Shown in pieces: positions 1 through 8,503 of a DNA stretch of 64,000 bases. Source of the stretch: Ruminiclostridium cellobioparum DSM 1351 = ATCC 15832 (GTDB taxonomy: Bacteria; Bacillota; Clostridia; Acetivibrionales; DSM-1351); NCBI RefSeq assembly GCF_000621505.1, contig NZ_JHYD01000024.1:1-64000 (forward strand). The letters run 5' to 3'. Each line of letters begins with the position of its first letter. The stretch's first letter is position 1. A program made the position numbers and the translations under genes. The notes beneath the pieces are model-generated. The model was not told the origin of the DNA. It saw only the letters and a list, made by a program, of their open reading frames with translations, and did not search any database.

Positions 1-145
1 AGTGAGCGTAGGAGCCCGGCACCGTAAGCGCAGCGAGCGGTGGGCGACGTCATTAGCATGCGAAGCAGGCGGCGAGTCCCCTATGGGTCACCAAACTAAA
101 TAAATTCCGTAGAATCACGAAAAGATGATACGGGGTCACAAAATT
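1..145. other. unassigned GC-rich stretch before tRNA-Val
   Basis: The first 80 or so bases are clearly richer in G+C than the surrounding AT-rich DNA and contain no credible reading frame with a ribosome binding site. The bases near 78-92 end in a tRNA-like GGGTCACCA, but no matching T stem or acceptor partner lies within the window. A similar GGGTCAC recurs near 133-139, just before the tRNA. It could be the end of an RNA gene or repeat that starts left of the window. Confidence 0.3.
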
Positions 146-221
146 GGGAGCTTAGCTCAGCTGGGAGAGCATCTGCCTTACAAGCAGAGGGTCATAGGTT
201 CGAGCCCTATAGTTCCCACCA
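146..221 (+). tRNA. tRNA-Val (anticodon TAC)
   Basis: The cloverleaf can be folded by eye. The acceptor stem GGGAGCT pairs with AGTTCCC (one G-U pair). The anticodon stem TCTGC/GCAGA encloses a CTTACAA loop with anticodon TAC, the T arm carries GGTTCGAGCCC, and a 3' CCA is encoded. It reads GTN valine codons, mainly GTA. A terminator follows within 10 bases. Confidence 0.95.
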
Positions 222-230
222 AAATGAGAA

Positions 231-269
231 AAACAGGACTTTCCGGTATAGATGGAAAGTCCTGTTTTT
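231..269 (+). terminator. intrinsic terminator after tRNA-Val
   Basis: The arms ACAGGACTTTCC and GGAAAGTCCTGT flank a short loop and are followed by a run of T. It ends the tRNA-Val transcript. Confidence 0.85.
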
Positions 270-369
270 GTTTTCAGGTCCCTGGAGTCTTTAACCGGGG
301 GAAGCAGAATAATGGTTTCCTGACAGAAAAATGTAACCAACAGGATAGCGGCGATAATATTCAAGATAC

Positions 370-858
370 TCAGGCTGGAAACAGACTTAGTACAATTATC
401 ATGACTCCCAACGAAGTAACATATGCCAGCAAAGGTTTCTTAAAATGAACGGTCCAGACGGTGAACATCATAACGTTCCATATAAAGGAATATGAGAGAT
501 TCCAGCCGTGTCTGTAAATAATCATATTGCTGATGTGAAAAACAAGTTCAAAAATAAAATATATCAGGATATACTTAAGGATATGAAGGGCTTGTTTCCC
601 CCGGCTGGACGGAAGATTTGAGAGAAACATAAGGGCTGTTAGGGGAAAGACAATAAATGAATAAAGCAATTCCGTGAGGATGCTGTTCTGTAAAATTCCA
701 GGCTGTATTTCCCATAAAGGTCCTTTACAGTAAATAAAATTGTACAGAAGATTGGCAAGGGCCACAAAAAGCATGGTCGGATGGTATTTCTGCCAATTTT
801 TCCAGTCTCCCCATTTCCAGGTAGAAAAGATAATTATTATAATCACTGCAATATTCAA
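370..858 (-). CDS. CBO0543-family integral membrane protein
   Basis: This 162-residue protein is mostly hydrophobic, with four to five predicted membrane spans. A central segment (LLYNFIYCKGPLWE, then FPLTALMFLSNLP) matches the pattern I associate with CBO0543-family proteins of bacilli and clostridia, whose function is unknown. The start is TTG at 858, set by an AGGGAGG ribosome binding site about 11 bases upstream. It stands alone and faces away from the YitT gene's 3' side. Family assignment is from memory of sequence pattern; no role can be inferred. Confidence 0.7.
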   Translation of the reverse strand: MNIAVIIIIIFSTWKWGDWKNWQKYHPTMLFVALANLLYNFIYCKGPLWEIQPGILQNSILTELLYSFIVFPLTALMFLSNLPSSRGKQALHILKYILIYFIFELVFHISNMIIYRHGWNLSYSFIWNVMMFTVWTVHFKKPLLAYVTSLGVMIIVLSLFPA

Positions 859-980
859 AACCGGTATTTCCTCCCTTGATGAAATCCCATGATGTCGTAA
901 AATAGATATTCGAAATTTATTTTACCCAGTTTCTCTAATATTAGCAGAGATTTAAATAAGCCGACATGCAGCCGGTTGAT

Positions 981-1838
981 TTAATTGTCGTCGTCGATGC
1001 TTCTGAAGCCTTTTCCTATGGTTTCAGAGGTATTGCTGATGGTGATAAAGGCTGAGGAATCTATACTGCGTATGTAGGTACGGAGCTTTATGGCCTGCCT
1101 TCTGCTAACTATTGTAGAAATCACATTTTCCTGTTTGTGGGTAAAAGCACCCTCAGCCTTGTAAATGGTAGCTCCGCGGTGGAGCTCTTTTACAATGAAT
1201 TCACGGATTTCAAGGTCTTTGGAGCTTATTATGACCATTTGCTTGCTGATATTCAGCCCCTCTATGACAAAGTCAATCATAAAAGCCTTCAAAATCAGAC
1301 CCAAAGCCGAATACAAACCTATTTTTATGCCAAATACAGCTCCTGCTCCAATTGCAATCACAAAGTCGGTCAGCATAAGTGTTTTTCCTATGTTCAACTT
1401 TGTGTATTTACTCAGGATTTTTGCGACGATGTCTGTTCCTCCGGTAGAAGCATTGCAGTTAAAAACTATTGCCGAACCCACAGCGGGGAATAAAATGGAA
1501 TATATAAGTTCGAGAAGCATATCGTCAGTAAGAGGATGGCTTAAAGGTATTAATTTCTGAATGATCCAGACAAGCCCTGACAGAGCAAAGCTGGAATATA
1601 CTGTTTTTGAACCAAAGTCGGAGCCAAGAAAAAAGTAACCTATTATAAGTAGGATAATATTAATTATCATCATCATGGGACCTACGTCGATTTTGTGGAA
1701 AAGGCTGCTGGCTATGATGGCCAATCCGCTGACACCGCCCGTAGCAAAATGATTGGGGATTTTAAAAAGACAAATACCAATACTTACAAGCAGCAGTCCG
1801 AAATTAATCAGCATAAAGTCGGTAATACGTTTTTTCAT
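981..1838 (-). CDS. YitT-family membrane protein (DUF161 + DUF2179)
   Basis: This 285-residue protein has an N-terminal membrane region of about six spans, including the family signatures FATGGVSGLAII (near residue 32) and NASTGGTDIVAKIL (near residue 130). A cytoplasmic C-terminal DUF2179 domain of about 80 residues starts around residue 200 and ends in GKGFRSI. The YitT family is widespread in Firmicutes, usually in several paralogues, with no firmly established substrate. A second copy lies at 48459-49367 on the other strand. It is monocistronic, with a small membrane-protein gene upstream. Confidence 0.9.
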   Translation of the reverse strand: MKKRITDFMLINFGLLLVSIGICLFKIPNHFATGGVSGLAIIASSLFHKIDVGPMMMIINIILLIIGYFFLGSDFGSKTVYSSFALSGLVWIIQKLIPLSHPLTDDMLLELIYSILFPAVGSAIVFNCNASTGGTDIVAKILSKYTKLNIGKTLMLTDFVIAIGAGAVFGIKIGLYSALGLILKAFMIDFVIEGLNISKQMVIISSKDLEIREFIVKELHRGATIYKAEGAFTHKQENVISTIVSRRQAIKLRTYIRSIDSSAFITISNTSETIGKGFRSIDDDN

Positions 1839-1932
1839 GAGGTTGACTCCTTGAGATACATTTTATCTATATCCATATCCTTTATCTTTCAATATATTGT
1901 TTCCAGTTTTATAACCAATCGTTAATAAGGGT

Positions 1933-2238
1933 TCAAGTTTTATTGTTTCGTTGAATCATCCCCAGTATGAAAGCTGTGATAAACGACAGGAAAAACACCA
2001 CACAGGCCGCTAATGTCAACACAATATAGGCGAGGTCCTCAAACCCGGTTGAAAAATATGCTGATTTTATATAAAAACCAATACCTCCCAGGGCTGCAAT
2101 AATGGATGGAATATATTTTACCATGGCTTTATTTCTGAAAAACCTCGCCAGCAAAAATGTTATTAAGACAGCTGCAACACCTGCTATTGAAACAAAAGCA
2201 TAAAATCCGTTCATCGTAATAATATCCTCTCTGTCCAT
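1933..2238 (-). CDS. small three-span membrane protein, unknown function
   Basis: This 101-residue protein has three hydrophobic segments (roughly residues 10-30, 42-60 and 68-95) and a basic tail (RNNKT), so the C-terminus is probably cytoplasmic. It has no catalytic motif. The start is ATG at 2238, close behind a weak purine-rich site; an internal ATG at codon 9 is an alternative. It lies about 95 bases upstream of the YitT gene on the same strand and may be cotranscribed. I do not recognise the family with certainty. Confidence 0.6.
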   Translation of the reverse strand: MDREDIITMNGFYAFVSIAGVAAVLITFLLARFFRNKAMVKYIPSIIAALGGIGFYIKSAYFSTGFEDLAYIVLTLAACVVFFLSFITAFILGMIQRNNKT

Positions 2239-2338
2239 TAAATATAAACATCAGCCAATCATAATAATATAATATCATAAAAGTCTAAAGATATTCAGAG
2301 ATGGATACTGGTTATGCCGGCACTATTTTACATTGGTG

Positions 2339-3151
2339 CTATTTTACACTGTTTTTGTACTCCATGGGAGTTTGTCCCGTATGTTTTTTAAATAATTTTG
2401 TGAAATAGGGCACGTCGGCATAGCCGACTTTTTCAGCGATTTCATATATTTTCAGCTGCGGAGACAACAGCAGCTTCTTGGATTCTTCTATTCTTATTTC
2501 ATTGAGGATGTCAATGAAATTGCTGCCGGTTTCCTTTTTCAGGAGCTTGCTCAGATGCCAGGTACTGATATAGAGCTTGTCTGAAACCGCCTTCAGATCC
2601 AGCTCCTTGTTATAATCCTGTTTCAATATCTCAATGGCCTTTGCCACAAGATACTTTGAGTTGGAGGCTGCCTCGGAAGAGTTAACAGGCTGGGAATCCT
2701 TTGTGGTCCCGGTTAAACCATACAATTCCTTGAGCTTTGCCCTTAGATTGATCAGTTCATTCTGGCTGGTTACCTGCTTTTTCAGTTCGGCAACGGCATC
2801 ATCGATTGCCTGCAGCAGTTCTTCTGTTTTAGTGGGCTTGAGTAAAAGCCTGAAAGCACCAAGGCGCACTGCCTGCTGGGCATATTCGAATTCTCTGAAA
2901 CCGGTCAGGATTATTACTATACATTGATAATTTATTTCTTTGATTTTAGCTACCATTTCAAGGCCATTCAAACCTGGCATCCGCACATCGGTAAAAATGA
3001 TATCCGGCTTCAGCTCGGTTATGAGCCCGACACCTTCATCCCCATCCTCGGCTTCACCGATAATGGAGCAATTATGTTCCTCCCAGTTAATAACAGAGCG
3101 CAAGCCTTCTCTTATGGTCTCTTCATCGTCGATTATCATTACCTTATACAT
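2339..3151 (-). CDS. YesN-type response regulator (receiver + AraC DNA-binding)
   Basis: This 270-residue cytoplasmic regulator has an N-terminal receiver domain with the acidic pair IIDDE, the phospho-acceptor Asp55 (FTDVRMPG) and the conserved Lys in LLLKPT. A linker leads to a C-terminal AraC-type double helix-turn-helix (about 170-270) ending in GYADVPYFTKLFKKHTGQTP. The start was moved to ATG 3151 because an AGGAGG site lies just before it. It is 22 bases downstream of the YesM-type kinase gene and forms its operon partner. Together they probably activate the divergent sugar importer at 5202. Confidence 0.92.
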   Translation of the reverse strand: MYKVMIIDDEETIREGLRSVINWEEHNCSIIGEAEDGDEGVGLITELKPDIIFTDVRMPGLNGLEMVAKIKEINYQCIVIILTGFREFEYAQQAVRLGAFRLLLKPTKTEELLQAIDDAVAELKKQVTSQNELINLRAKLKELYGLTGTTKDSQPVNSSEAASNSKYLVAKAIEILKQDYNKELDLKAVSDKLYISTWHLSKLLKKETGSNFIDILNEIRIEESKKLLLSPQLKIYEIAEKVGYADVPYFTKLFKKHTGQTPMEYKNSVK

Positions 3152-3173
3152 ACTTTCCTCCTTCTGCAAAGCA

Positions 3174-4958
3174 TCACTCTTCAGCAGGGATTTTTATCAA
3201 TATGGACGTGCCCTGCCTGAGCCGGCTATGGATTACCAGCCCGTACTCATCTCCGTATAACAGCTTTAAACGTCTGTGCACATTTATGACACCGATCTTT
3301 GAACTGTCATATATATTGGCCTCAATATTATTAAAGATGTCTTCCTGCATTTTTTCATTTAATGAGGTCAGGGTGCCAGGAGAAATACCCAGACCGTCAT
3401 CACTGACATTTATATATAAAATGTTTTCAGATTTATATATGTTTAATTCAATAGTTCCGCCGCCTTTTTTCATTTCCAGTCCATGGTAGACGGAATTTTC
3501 TATCAAGGGCTGGATAATAAGCTTTGGGATCTTGCAGTTAAGCGTATCATCGGCAACGTTGAGGACAAAGGCTATTTTGGTTCCAAACCGCTTGGATATG
3601 ATCAGATTGTAATTTTTTATGTATTCAATCTCCTTTTTAAGCAAAATGGTATTTTCTCCGCTTCTGTTGAGATTGGCATCTATTATACAGGACAGAGCTC
3701 CCACCATTTCACTGATTTCCTCAACTCCGTTGATTTTGGCTTTCCAGTTGATGGTCTCCAGAGTATTGTATAAAAAGTGGGGATTTATCTGAGCCTGCAA
3801 AGCTTTTATTTCTGAGTCCTTTACGGCAAGCTGCACCTTCAGGACCTTGTTTATCAGGGTATATATCTGCTGTGACATATTGTTGAAGGACCTGATAACA
3901 TAGCCTATTTCGTCGGTACGGCTTATATCTATTGTAACACCTATGGTGCCTTTTTCAATCATCAGCATCTTCTTGATAAGGAGATTCAAAGGACGTATCA
4001 GATCAATGTACAGGAAATTAATGAGCATCAGTATAATTGGTAAGCCGATAAGGCAAAGAATAATTACAATACTTGCCTCACTTTTGACATCCTTTAAAAG
4101 CTCATTTGAAGAAATTTTGATTACCAGCTTCCAGTTGGAGGGCTGCATGGTCTTGCATACATAATATATGGTGTCGTTTCCGATCCGCGTTTCGGAAATT
4201 TCCGGAATATCCCCGTCAAGCTGAAGTTTGGACAGTTCGATTCTCTGATTCCCTGTATTGAAGCTGTATAGTTCAATATTGTTGGAGCTGGTAACACTCA
4301 GGTCATGTTTGAGGGTGAACTCAAAGTTTTTAAAAGTTTTAAATAACTCGGACTGGTCTATTTTAAATACAATCAGTGCAATTTCACTGCCGCTTCCACT
4401 GGGAGACAGGACAAGCTTTGTAAGATATAAATCATTGATCCCATTGTCCTGCTGATCCACAACCCATACGGGAGAGCCGTTGCCTGTCCTGGCCTGCCGG
4501 TATAAATCAGCGCTGATAAAAGAGGCAGGGGTATTGCCCGTATTTGATTTGTTCACCTGATATAATTTTTCGGTGGAGGTAAAAAATACTGATAATTCGG
4601 TAAACTCATATTTGGAGTACAGGTTTGCCTTAAGATACTTTGTGAAGTTAACCTCCCAGGAGTAGTCAATTTTGCCTAATTCTATGTCGCTGTTGGCTTC
4701 GTATATCGTATTGTCATACAGTATCTGGAAAGAGAAAGCCCTCAAGGTTTCCAGACGTTCTGAAAATATGACCGACAGCTCGTCTATGGTAGCCTTTGAA
4801 TAATTAAAGGATTTTTCCTTAAGGGTTTCGGAAACATGCTGATAACCGAAGTAGCCTATTATGACAGTGGGGTAGCATAAAAAGATTATGCAAATGATAA
4901 TCAGCTTTGCTTTTATAGTTAACCTGGAGGTCAATTTTTTGATCAACGTTTTTATCAT
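3174..4958 (-). CDS. YesM-type sensor histidine kinase
   Basis: This 594-residue membrane kinase has a first span at about residues 17-37, an extracytoplasmic sensor region of roughly 230 residues, and a second span near 295-320. A HAMP domain follows, then a His_kinase domain (PF06580 type) with phospho-accepting His394 in INPHFLYNT. The C-terminal ATPase domain has the N box LIENSVYHG and G box DDGLGIS. In this class the sensor usually reports an extracellular sugar, often through a binding protein. It is cotranscribed with the YesN-type regulator and diverges from the ABC importer genes. Confidence 0.92.
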   Translation of the reverse strand: MIKTLIKKLTSRLTIKAKLIIICIIFLCYPTVIIGYFGYQHVSETLKEKSFNYSKATIDELSVIFSERLETLRAFSFQILYDNTIYEANSDIELGKIDYSWEVNFTKYLKANLYSKYEFTELSVFFTSTEKLYQVNKSNTGNTPASFISADLYRQARTGNGSPVWVVDQQDNGINDLYLTKLVLSPSGSGSEIALIVFKIDQSELFKTFKNFEFTLKHDLSVTSSNNIELYSFNTGNQRIELSKLQLDGDIPEISETRIGNDTIYYVCKTMQPSNWKLVIKISSNELLKDVKSEASIVIILCLIGLPIILMLINFLYIDLIRPLNLLIKKMLMIEKGTIGVTIDISRTDEIGYVIRSFNNMSQQIYTLINKVLKVQLAVKDSEIKALQAQINPHFLYNTLETINWKAKINGVEEISEMVGALSCIIDANLNRSGENTILLKKEIEYIKNYNLIISKRFGTKIAFVLNVADDTLNCKIPKLIIQPLIENSVYHGLEMKKGGGTIELNIYKSENILYINVSDDGLGISPGTLTSLNEKMQEDIFNNIEANIYDSSKIGVINVHRRLKLLYGDEYGLVIHSRLRQGTSILIKIPAEE

Positions 4959-5201
4959 GGTCCACCTGTTTTAATTATTATGGCAATTGACTTTATTATA
5001 ATATTGTAATTATTATACATATATATGGGAAAATCCTTTTTATAAAAATTACAATGCCAAAATTAAACAATTAATACCAAGATTATCTCATTCAAAAAGT
5101 ATATGTAAAAAAATATAATACAGGTAAGATATCAGCAAGGCAGCAAATGACCTTGTACAAAGTGAACGGTGATATCAACAATTTTAAAGGAGGATTTATT
5201 A
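4959..5201. promoter_or_regulatory. divergent promoter region between yesMN pair and sugar importer
   Basis: This 243-base AT-rich region separates two divergent operons and must hold both promoters. On the plus strand TTGACT near 4988 lies about 18 bases before TATTAT, a plausible but distant promoter. The importer gene has an AAGGAGG site ending about 9 bases before its ATG. I see no clear cre site or regulator operator. Confidence 0.45.
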
Positions 5202-6506
5202 ATGAAGAGAAGTTTTAGAACTGTAGCTGCCATGGTGGCTGCATCAATGACAGTTTCACTGCTTGCCGCTTGCGGTGCTGCCCAGAAACCGGCTGCGACT
5301 TCGGAAGTATCGACAGCCCCATCAACAACAGCAGTTGCCAGTGAATCAACAAAACCTGCGGAAAAGGTTAAATTCAGGGCTTCATCATTCTTTACCGGCG
5401 GAGATACCTGGACGGCAGCCTGGCAGGAGGCCATAAAGGATTTCGTTGCGGCAAATCCCAATGTTGAAATCGTAGATGACTCTACTCCGGCTGCTTCAGA
5501 TGCATTCAAAACCAAGATAAACACAGATTTTGCGTCAGGAAACGAACCTGCAGTCGCATATGCCTTTACAGGTGAAATCGGAAAGCCTCTGGTAACTTCG
5601 GGTAAGCTTATAACCTGGGAGGACGAACTTTCCAAGGATACCGAGTGGAGCAAGAACTTTGGACAGGGTGCTCTCGACTACGTCAAGTTTGACGGCAAAC
5701 AATACGCACTTCCGTACATAGGATTCTGGGAAGGTATGTATTACAACAAGGATTTATTTGATGCAAATAACATAAAAGTTCCAACCAACTGGGATGAGCT
5801 GCTTGCTGCAGTTGATGCATTCAACAAGCTCAAGATCACACCTATCGCATGCTCTTTTGCAGAAGAACCGCACTATCTGATTGAAACCTTTATCCTCTCC
5901 ATGGGCGGAAAAGAAGGACATGACAAGCCCTTTGACGCTTCCTGGGCACCGGCTCTCGACAAAATCAAGGAATTGTATGAAAAGAACGCTTTCTCAAAGG
6001 ATGCTTTAACAATCAAGCAAACTGCATGCCAGCAGTTAATGAAGGATAAGAAGGCTGCCATGTTCATATCAGGTTCATGGTCGGCAGCAGCTCTCGAAGG
6101 AGATAATACCTCTGTTATGCCTGTAAATCTCCTCCCCGGCGGAAAAGCAGAGCCTTCCTCAACTATTTCCGGTTTCAGCACAGGCTGGTATGTTACCGAC
6201 AAAGGCAATAATGATTCAAACGGAGAAGCTGTTAAGTTTGTAAAGTGGGTCACTTCACCTGAAAGAGCCGGAAAATTCTTTAAGGTGGGCGGAGTTCCTG
6301 CTATCAATTGTCAGGTTGAAGGTGCGACTCCGTTGTTCAATGCAGGTATCCAGATGCTTAACAGTGCCAAAGTGGTTACAGGCCCTGTAGGTGATACAAT
6401 GAACCAGCAGGCATTTACACACATTTGGAAGAACCTCCCGTATGTCATTACAGGCAAAAAGACTTCCCCGCAATTGCTTGAAGAAGCTCAAAAGCTTGTA
6501 AAATAA
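5202..6506 (+). CDS. sugar ABC transporter substrate-binding lipoprotein (island 1)
   Basis: This 434-residue extracellular lipoprotein of the MalE/UgpB type (COG1653, SBP_bac_1) has a signal peptide ending in LLAAC with lipidated Cys24. An Ala/Ser/Thr-rich linker precedes the periplasmic-binding-protein fold, which has typical segments such as GKQYALPYIGFWEGMYYNK and the KAAMFISGSWS loop. The start is ATG 5202, after AAAGGAGG; a longer frame upstream lacks a site. It captures the substrate for the permeases at 6673 and 7558. Context (GH94 phosphorylase) suggests a GlcNAc-containing disaccharide, which is inference. Confidence 0.93.
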   Translation: MKRSFRTVAAMVAASMTVSLLAACGAAQKPAATSEVSTAPSTTAVASESTKPAEKVKFRASSFFTGGDTWTAAWQEAIKDFVAANPNVEIVDDSTPAASDAFKTKINTDFASGNEPAVAYAFTGEIGKPLVTSGKLITWEDELSKDTEWSKNFGQGALDYVKFDGKQYALPYIGFWEGMYYNKDLFDANNIKVPTNWDELLAAVDAFNKLKITPIACSFAEEPHYLIETFILSMGGKEGHDKPFDASWAPALDKIKELYEKNAFSKDALTIKQTACQQLMKDKKAAMFISGSWSAAALEGDNTSVMPVNLLPGGKAEPSSTISGFSTGWYVTDKGNNDSNGEAVKFVKWVTSPERAGKFFKVGGVPAINCQVEGATPLFNAGIQMLNSAKVVTGPVGDTMNQQAFTHIWKNLPYVITGKKTSPQLLEEAQKLVK

Positions 6507-6531
6507 ATAGTTACAACATAGTTTATTATAC

Positions 6532-6560
6532 GGAACATGGTGGGAAACCACCATGTTTCC
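6532..6560 (+). terminator. intercistronic hairpin between binding protein and permease genes
   Basis: The arms GGAACATGGTGG and CCACCATGTTTCC pair around a GAAA tetraloop, with no long T-run after them. It probably acts as a leaky terminator or 3' end stabiliser that raises binding-protein mRNA above permease mRNA. Confidence 0.7.
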
Positions 6561-6672
6561 TTATAATGGCCAATTCACATAAATGCACAGCAGAATCCAT
6601 ACAGCCAATTCCCATACCGGGAAACCGGCAATATAGAATTTTACTGTGCGGGATTACAAGGGGGTAGACCAT

Positions 6673-7542
6673 ATGGTGCTAAAAAGTAAAAAATATATAT
6701 TTATATTCCTTTTTCCGGCGATACTGCTGATCACAATTTTTCTTTATTATCCGCTGGGTAAAACCGTTCAGTACAGTTTTACCGATTACTCTGAATGGTC
6801 GCCCGTATTTAATTATATCGGTTGGGAAAACTTTCACAGGCTCTTTACCGATTCCATAATAGGCAAGTCGCTGATAAACACATTGATTCTTCTTGTGGGC
6901 TGTGTTGTTGTGGAGGTGGGTGTTGCTTTAATCCTGGCAGTCCTGGTTGACTCCATCAAAAGGGGTTTCCGATTTTTCAGAATGGTATTTTTCTTTCCGG
7001 TTGTCATATCGGGTTCGGCAATAGGTCTTATGTTTTATCTTGCTTTTCAGTATGATTACGGGTTAATGAACAATATAATTGCCGTTTTCGGCATGGAAAA
7101 GATAAACTGGATAACTGAAAACAGCGCAATGTATCTGGTTTTGATACCGGTACTCTGGCAATATGTGGGTTTCTATTTCGTTATATTCCTCACCGCAATA
7201 GCAAATGTTCCCGCAGATATTTACGAGTCGGCAGAGCTGGACGGTATCACAGGCTTTAAAAAGACAATATACATTACTATTCCAATGATCCAGGAAGTAA
7301 TAGTTACATCGCTCGGACTGGTCATAGCAGGTTCACTGAAAGTATTTGACATAGTATTTGTCATGACCAACGGAGGTCCGCTGGATGCAAGCCAGTTATT
7401 AAGCACTTACCAGTATCAGCAGGCCTTTGTATATAATAACCAGGGCTACGGCAGTGCTATTTCGGTATTGATCATAACACTGGGTCTGATTATTTACATA
7501 GTTACAAATAAACTGGCACAACAAAAAGAAGGACTTTATTAG
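6673..7542 (+). CDS. sugar ABC transporter permease, MalF/UgpA type
   Basis: This 289-residue inner-membrane permease (COG1175) has six predicted spans. The cytoplasmic EAA loop, YESAELDGITGFKKTIYITIP, near residue 185, contacts the ATPase. ATG 6673 was chosen because a GGGGG-type site ends 8 bases earlier; an in-frame GTG at 6646 has no such site. It is the first membrane gene after the binding protein and is followed 15 bases later by the second permease. No ATP-binding gene is present in this operon. Confidence 0.92.
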   Translation: MVLKSKKYIFIFLFPAILLITIFLYYPLGKTVQYSFTDYSEWSPVFNYIGWENFHRLFTDSIIGKSLINTLILLVGCVVVEVGVALILAVLVDSIKRGFRFFRMVFFFPVVISGSAIGLMFYLAFQYDYGLMNNIIAVFGMEKINWITENSAMYLVLIPVLWQYVGFYFVIFLTAIANVPADIYESAELDGITGFKKTIYITIPMIQEVIVTSLGLVIAGSLKVFDIVFVMTNGGPLDASQLLSTYQYQQAFVYNNQGYGSAISVLIITLGLIIYIVTNKLAQQKEGLY

Positions 7543-7557
7543 AGAGGCGGAGCGATT

Positions 7558-8454
7558 ATGGAGAATAAAAACAAATTGATACCTGTAAGAGGTATTTATA
7601 AAATCAAGGGCTCCAAATTGATTACTTATATAGTTTTATCTTTATGGGCCATAACCACAATAGCACCTCTGGTGTGGATATTTATAAACGCATTTAAAAA
7701 TAATGATGAAATAATAGGCAGTGCCTTTTCACTGCCCAAAGCTTATTTGGACAGCGGAACCATTTTTCAGAATTTCGAAACCCTGAAAAGGTTCTCGGAG
7801 AACAATATATTCAGAGGTTTCAAGAACAGCCTGATCATGTCGGGAAGTACCCTGCTTCTGATATTGATACTTGGAAGTATGGCCGCCTTTGTTCTGGCAA
7901 GATTCAAATTCCGCTTCACAAAGGCTGTTAAGGCGTATCTTGTGGCAAGTATGCTGATACCACAGTTTGCAGTTATAGTCCCGAACTTTGTTATTATGAA
8001 AAACATCGGCGATATATTTGAAGGTTTCCAGGGCTCTTATCTGACTGTTATTATTCCGCAGGTTGCAGGGTTAATGAATTTTGCAATACTTATGCTTACC
8101 AGCTTTATGTCAGGGCTGCCCAAGGAACTGGAGGAAGCCGCATTAATAGATGGCTGCAGTATACCGGGCATATTCACCAGGATCACCATACCGCTTACAA
8201 TACCTGCTCTTGTATCTGTTGGGATAATGGAGTTTCTATGGTCCTACAACGATTTGCTGACACCCCTGGTTTACCTCAGCAAGAGAAATATGCCGGTAAC
8301 AGTTCTCATTTCACAGGTTCAAAGTTTGTACAGCACGGATTACGGAGCAATGATGGCTGCTATTTTCATTACCGTTCTGCCTGTTTTAATCCTTTATTTC
8401 ATATCACAGGAATATGTAATAAAGGGGATGACGGCCGGAGCAGTCAAAGGATAG
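7558..8454 (+). CDS. sugar ABC transporter permease, MalG/UgpE type
   Basis: This 298-residue inner-membrane permease (COG0395) has six spans and the EAA loop EEAALIDGCSIPGIFTRITIP, near residue 190. It ends with the family-typical VIKGMTAGAVKG. An AGAGGCGGAG purine stretch lies before ATG 7558. It pairs with the upstream permease as the transmembrane channel. Fifty bases separate it from the GH94 gene, so transport and phosphorolysis are likely cotranscribed. Confidence 0.92.
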   Translation: MENKNKLIPVRGIYKIKGSKLITYIVLSLWAITTIAPLVWIFINAFKNNDEIIGSAFSLPKAYLDSGTIFQNFETLKRFSENNIFRGFKNSLIMSGSTLLLILILGSMAAFVLARFKFRFTKAVKAYLVASMLIPQFAVIVPNFVIMKNIGDIFEGFQGSYLTVIIPQVAGLMNFAILMLTSFMSGLPKELEEAALIDGCSIPGIFTRITIPLTIPALVSVGIMEFLWSYNDLLTPLVYLSKRNMPVTVLISQVQSLYSTDYGAMMAAIFITVLPVLILYFISQEYVIKGMTAGAVKG

Positions 8455-8503
8455 ACCTGGCTTTGGAGAAATGTAACAATATTTATGGGACATGGAGGTT
8501 ATA

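Noticed and set aside
5132-5653. 173-residue minus-strand frame over the start of the sugar-binding lipoprotein gene
   Set aside because: It is antisense to a clear lipoprotein gene, and its Ser/Ala/Val-rich translation mirrors the codon pattern of that gene.
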